DNA of 35,374 nt. Origin: Betaproteobacteria bacterium (GTDB lineage: Bacteria > Pseudomonadota > Gammaproteobacteria > Burkholderiales > Burkholderiaceae_C). Numbering within the stretch: the stretch's first letter is position 1; every line of letters begins with the position of its first letter. The stretch covers positions 1 through 35,374 of the forward strand of contig VGHR01000021.1 in assembly GCA_016868205.1 (NCBI GenBank). The letters run 5' to 3'. Both the position numbers and the translations under genes were made by a program. A model generated the notes under the pieces. That model saw nothing but the letters and a program-made list of their open reading frames with translations, was not told where the DNA came from and ran no database searches. Shown here piece by piece: positions 33,087 to 35,374 of the stretch.

Positions 33087-35057
33087 ATGAACGCCAACAC
33101 TTCCCCGCAGTACTCCGAAAGCTCGATCCGCGTGCTCAAGGGCCTGGAGCCCGTCAAGCAGCGCCCGGGTATGTACACCCGCACCGATAACCCCCTGCAT
33201 ATCGTGCAGGAAGTCATCGACAACGCGGCGGATGAAGCCCTGGCCGGCCATGGCCGCAGGATCGGGGTGCTTGTGCACGCCGACGGTTCTGTCAGCGTGG
33301 AGGACGAGGGGCGCGGCATCCCCTTCGGCTTGCATCCGCAGGAGAAAGCGCCGGTGATCGAGTTGGTCTTCACCCGACTCCATGCCGGCGGCAAGTTTGA
33401 CAAGGGTCAGGGCGGTGCCTACAGCTTTTCGGGGGGCTTGCACGGCGTGGGGGTGAGTGTCACCAATGCCCTGTCGCGACAGCTTGAAGTGAGCAGCTAT
33501 CGCGATGGACAGGTGGCCAGCCTGATTTTTTCAGGCGGCGATGTGGTGCAGCCGCTCAAGCTGCGCAAGGCGGGTAGTGGCGATCGGTCGCAGGGCACGG
33601 TGGTGAGGGTCTGGCCCGATCCCCGGTATTTTGATTCGCCGGCCCTGCCGCAGGCCGAGTTGCTGCATTTACTGCGCAGCAAAGCCGTGCTGATGCCGGG
33701 CGTGAGCGTCAGTCTGAGTCACGAAAAGACAGGCGAGCGTCAAACCTGGCTCTACAAGGGCGGCTTGCGCGACTACCTCATGCAGACCCTGCAGGCCGAT
33801 CCGGTGATTCCGCTCTTCGAGGCGGAAGGGTTTGCCGATGCGTCGCACGACAACTTTGCCGATGGCGAGGGGGCGACCTGGTGCGTGGCTTTCACCGAGG
33901 AGGGGCAGCCGGTGCGAGAGAGCTATGTCAATTTGATCCCGACGACCGCCGGCGGCACCCACGAGAGCGGGCTGCGCGAGGGCTTGTTCCAGGCGGTCAA
34001 AGGCTTCATCGATCTGCACGCCTTGCTGCCCAAGGGGGTCAAGCTCATGCCCGAGGATGTGTTTGCCCGGGCCAGCTATGTGCTTTCGGCCAAGGTGCTC
34101 GATCCGCAGTTCCAGGGGCAGGTCAAGGAAAGGCTCAACTCGCGCGATGCCGTGCGCCTGGTCTCCAGTTTTGTTCGACCGGCCCTGGAGCTTTGGCTCA
34201 ATGCCCATGTGGACTACGGCCGCAAGCTGGCCGAATTGGCGATTCGCGCCGCGCAGACGCGCCAACGCGCCGGTCAGAAAGTGGAAAAGCGCAAGGGCTC
34301 TGGCGTTGCGGTGTTGCCGGGCAAGCTCACCGATTGCGAGAGTCGGGATCTGTCGCTCAATGAGGTGTTTCTGGTTGAGGGTGATTCGGCCGGCGGCAGC
34401 GCCAAGATGGGCCGCGACAAGGAAACCCAGGCCATATTGCCTTTGCGCGGCAAGGTGCTCAATACCTGGGAGGTTGAGCGGGATCGGCTGTTCGCCAACA
34501 CCGAGATTCACGATATCTCGGTGGCCATTGGCGTCGACCCGCACGGCGCCGGCGATGAGCCTGATTTGAGCGGTTTGCGCTACGGCAAAGTCTGTATTCT
34601 TTCGGACGCGGATGTCGACGGTTCGCACATCCAGGTTTTGCTTCTGACCCTGTTCTTCCGTCACTTTCCCAAGCTGATCGATCGCGGTCATGTCTATATC
34701 GCGCGACCGCCGCTGTTTCGGGTTGATGCGCCGGCGCGTGGCAAGAAGCCGGCGGCCAAGATGTACGCGCTCGACGAGGGTGAGCTGACGGCCATCCTGG
34801 ACAAGCTGCGCAAGGAGGGCGTGCGTGAGGGCGCGTGGACCATCAGTCGTTTCAAAGGCCTGGGCGAAATGAGTGCTGAGCAACTCTGGGAGACGACCCT
34901 CAACCCGGATATCCGTCGCCTGCTGCAGGTCAGCCTTGGTTCTCTGGATTTGCCGCAAACAGAGCAGTTGATGAGCAAGTTGATGGGCAAGGGCGAGGCT
35001 CTGGCCCGACGGGAATTGATGGAATTGCACGGCGATCGAATAGAGATCGACATCTGA
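33087..35057 (+). CDS. parE: DNA topoisomerase IV subunit B
   Basis: ParE is the ATPase subunit that, with ParC, decatenates daughter chromosomes. The 656-residue protein has the GHKL ATPase start with K-Q-R-P-G-M-Y-T-R-T-D, E-V-I-D-N-A-A-D-E-A and G-G-L-H-G-V-G-V-S-V-T-N. It then has the transducer region and the TOPRIM domain: L-V-E-G-D-S-A-G-G-S-A-K and I-L-S-D-A-D-V-D-G-S-H-I. Topo IV rather than gyrase is indicated by length, since a proteobacterial GyrB carries a long insert after TOPRIM, and by Y-T-R-T-D near the N-terminus. The start may be the ATG at 33087 or a TTG at 33072 (see findings). A lytic-transglycosylase-type gene follows after 1 bp. Confidence 0.95.
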   Translation: MNANTSPQYSESSIRVLKGLEPVKQRPGMYTRTDNPLHIVQEVIDNAADEALAGHGRRIGVLVHADGSVSVEDEGRGIPFGLHPQEKAPVIELVFTRLHAGGKFDKGQGGAYSFSGGLHGVGVSVTNALSRQLEVSSYRDGQVASLIFSGGDVVQPLKLRKAGSGDRSQGTVVRVWPDPRYFDSPALPQAELLHLLRSKAVLMPGVSVSLSHEKTGERQTWLYKGGLRDYLMQTLQADPVIPLFEAEGFADASHDNFADGEGATWCVAFTEEGQPVRESYVNLIPTTAGGTHESGLREGLFQAVKGFIDLHALLPKGVKLMPEDVFARASYVLSAKVLDPQFQGQVKERLNSRDAVRLVSSFVRPALELWLNAHVDYGRKLAELAIRAAQTRQRAGQKVEKRKGSGVAVLPGKLTDCESRDLSLNEVFLVEGDSAGGSAKMGRDKETQAILPLRGKVLNTWEVERDRLFANTEIHDISVAIGVDPHGAGDEPDLSGLRYGKVCILSDADVDGSHIQVLLLTLFFRHFPKLIDRGHVYIARPPLFRVDAPARGKKPAAKMYALDEGELTAILDKLRKEGVREGAWTISRFKGLGEMSAEQLWETTLNPDIRRLLQVSLGSLDLPQTEQLMSKLMGKGEALARRELMELHGDRIEIDI

Positions 35058-35058
35058 T

Positions 35059-35374
35059 ATGCCTTTGCATCGCCTCTTTGTGTGCGTCCTGGCCCTGCTC
35101 GCGGCCACAGCGGTACGAGCCGAGGTCTGGGCCTTTGTCGATGCCGATGGAGTGCCCCACTTCGCCGGCCACCAGGTCGATGCCAGGTATCAGCTGTTCT
35201 TCAAGGGCAAGGCGGCCGAAGTGCTGGCTCAGCCCCTTGCATCCCCGGGGCGCGCGGCGGGGCCTGCCCCGCCAGCGGCCGATGGGCGTGTCAACACCTC
35301 CCGACCGACTGACTCCGTGGTCTCTGCCGTCGCCGCGCTCACGCCCTCGGTGCGTCCGCGTCTGCTCGGGATGC
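35059..35374 (+). CDS. Probable DUF4124-type lytic transglycosylase, N-terminal part (runs off the right edge)
   Basis: The frame starts at ATG 35059, one base after the parE stop, and is open to the end (105 codons). It begins with a Sec signal peptide (L-F-V-C-V-L-A-L-L-A-A-T-A-V-R-A, cleavage after A-V-R-A). E-V-W-A-F-V-D-A-D-G-V-P-H-F-A follows, typical of the DUF4124 domain, and then F-F-K-G-K. A Pro/Ala-rich linker comes next. In betaproteobacteria this arrangement usually precedes a soluble lytic transglycosylase (SLT) domain, and a gene of that kind is the common neighbour of parE. The catalytic domain would lie outside the window, so the assignment is by pattern and neighbourhood. 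Confidence 0.75.
   Translation, partial: MPLHRLFVCVLALLAATAVRAEVWAFVDADGVPHFAGHQVDARYQLFFKGKAAEVLAQPLASPGRAAGPAPPAADGRVNTSRPTDSVVSAVAALTPSVRPRLLGM

Overview
The window is a GC-rich stretch of bacterial chromosome made almost entirely of housekeeping genes. It shows no insertion sequence, prophage, CRISPR array, rRNA or tRNA. Gene content and order point to a betaproteobacterium, most likely of the order Burkholderiales. The evidence is the pyrG-kdsA-DUF1330-eno-ftsB run, dapA-bamC, coaBC-dut, a periplasmic Bug-type receptor with no transporter genes nearby, parE followed by a DUF4124-type protein, and a MutL carrying the metal-binding motif of MutH-less species. This assignment comes from reading protein families by eye, not from a database search.

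Layout. 1-653: the start of a probable indolepyruvate ferredoxin oxidoreductase gene runs off the left edge and diverges from an Lrp/AsnC regulator across an AT-rich, palindrome-bearing gap. 686-5982 (minus): an operon of miaA, an ABC ATPase, a large FtsX-type permease and a secreted CrtC/AttH-type lipocalin, tied together by stop/start overlaps or short gaps. 6168-9244: a DUF3429 membrane protein, mutL and a DedA protein. 9293-12225: amiC and tsaE on the minus strand, with queG diverging and overlapping tsaE. 12236-14235: an AEC transporter and an orphan Bug receptor. 14310-16474: xerD, and convergently a cfa gene broken by two frameshifts. 16666-19057: a DUF455 ferritin-like protein, a gamma-carbonic-anhydrase-like protein and hslO. 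19098-24031 (minus): pyrG, kdsA, DUF1330, eno, ftsB and an uncharacterised protein. 24158-27586: coaBC-dut, an FKBP isomerase and the L16 hydroxylase roxA. 27628-28024: a tiny Ala/Pro-rich lipoprotein gene with its own promoter, structured leader and terminator. 28050-30902 (minus): dapA, bamC and a metallo-beta-lactamase-fold protein. 31026-32965 (minus): an MFS transporter, a 42-residue membrane protein and a methyltransferase. 33087-35374: parE and the first third or so of a probable lytic transglycosylase.

How the genes fit together. Several groups serve the cell envelope: kdsA (LPS Kdo), amiC and ftsB (division), bamC (outer-membrane assembly), dapA (diaminopimelate), and the ABC/lipocalin cassette. 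Others serve translation and tRNA or ribosome modification (miaA, tsaE, queG, roxA), nucleotide and cofactor supply (pyrG, dut, coaBC), and DNA maintenance (mutL, xerD, parE).

The most striking signal is regulatory. Eight genes that head transcription units (mutL, dedA, queG, the AEC gene, coaBC, slyD, roxA and the MFS gene) have a -10-like hexamer exactly 6 nt before the start codon and no Shine-Dalgarno sequence. This is the geometry of leaderless mRNAs. At slyD/roxA a 12-bp palindrome supplies both hexamers for two divergent genes whose start codons are only 14 bp apart. parE may be a ninth case using a TTG start. Other points of interest are the ABC/lipocalin operon, the unlisted 42-residue membrane protein, the hairpin leader of pyrG and the double-frameshifted cfa.
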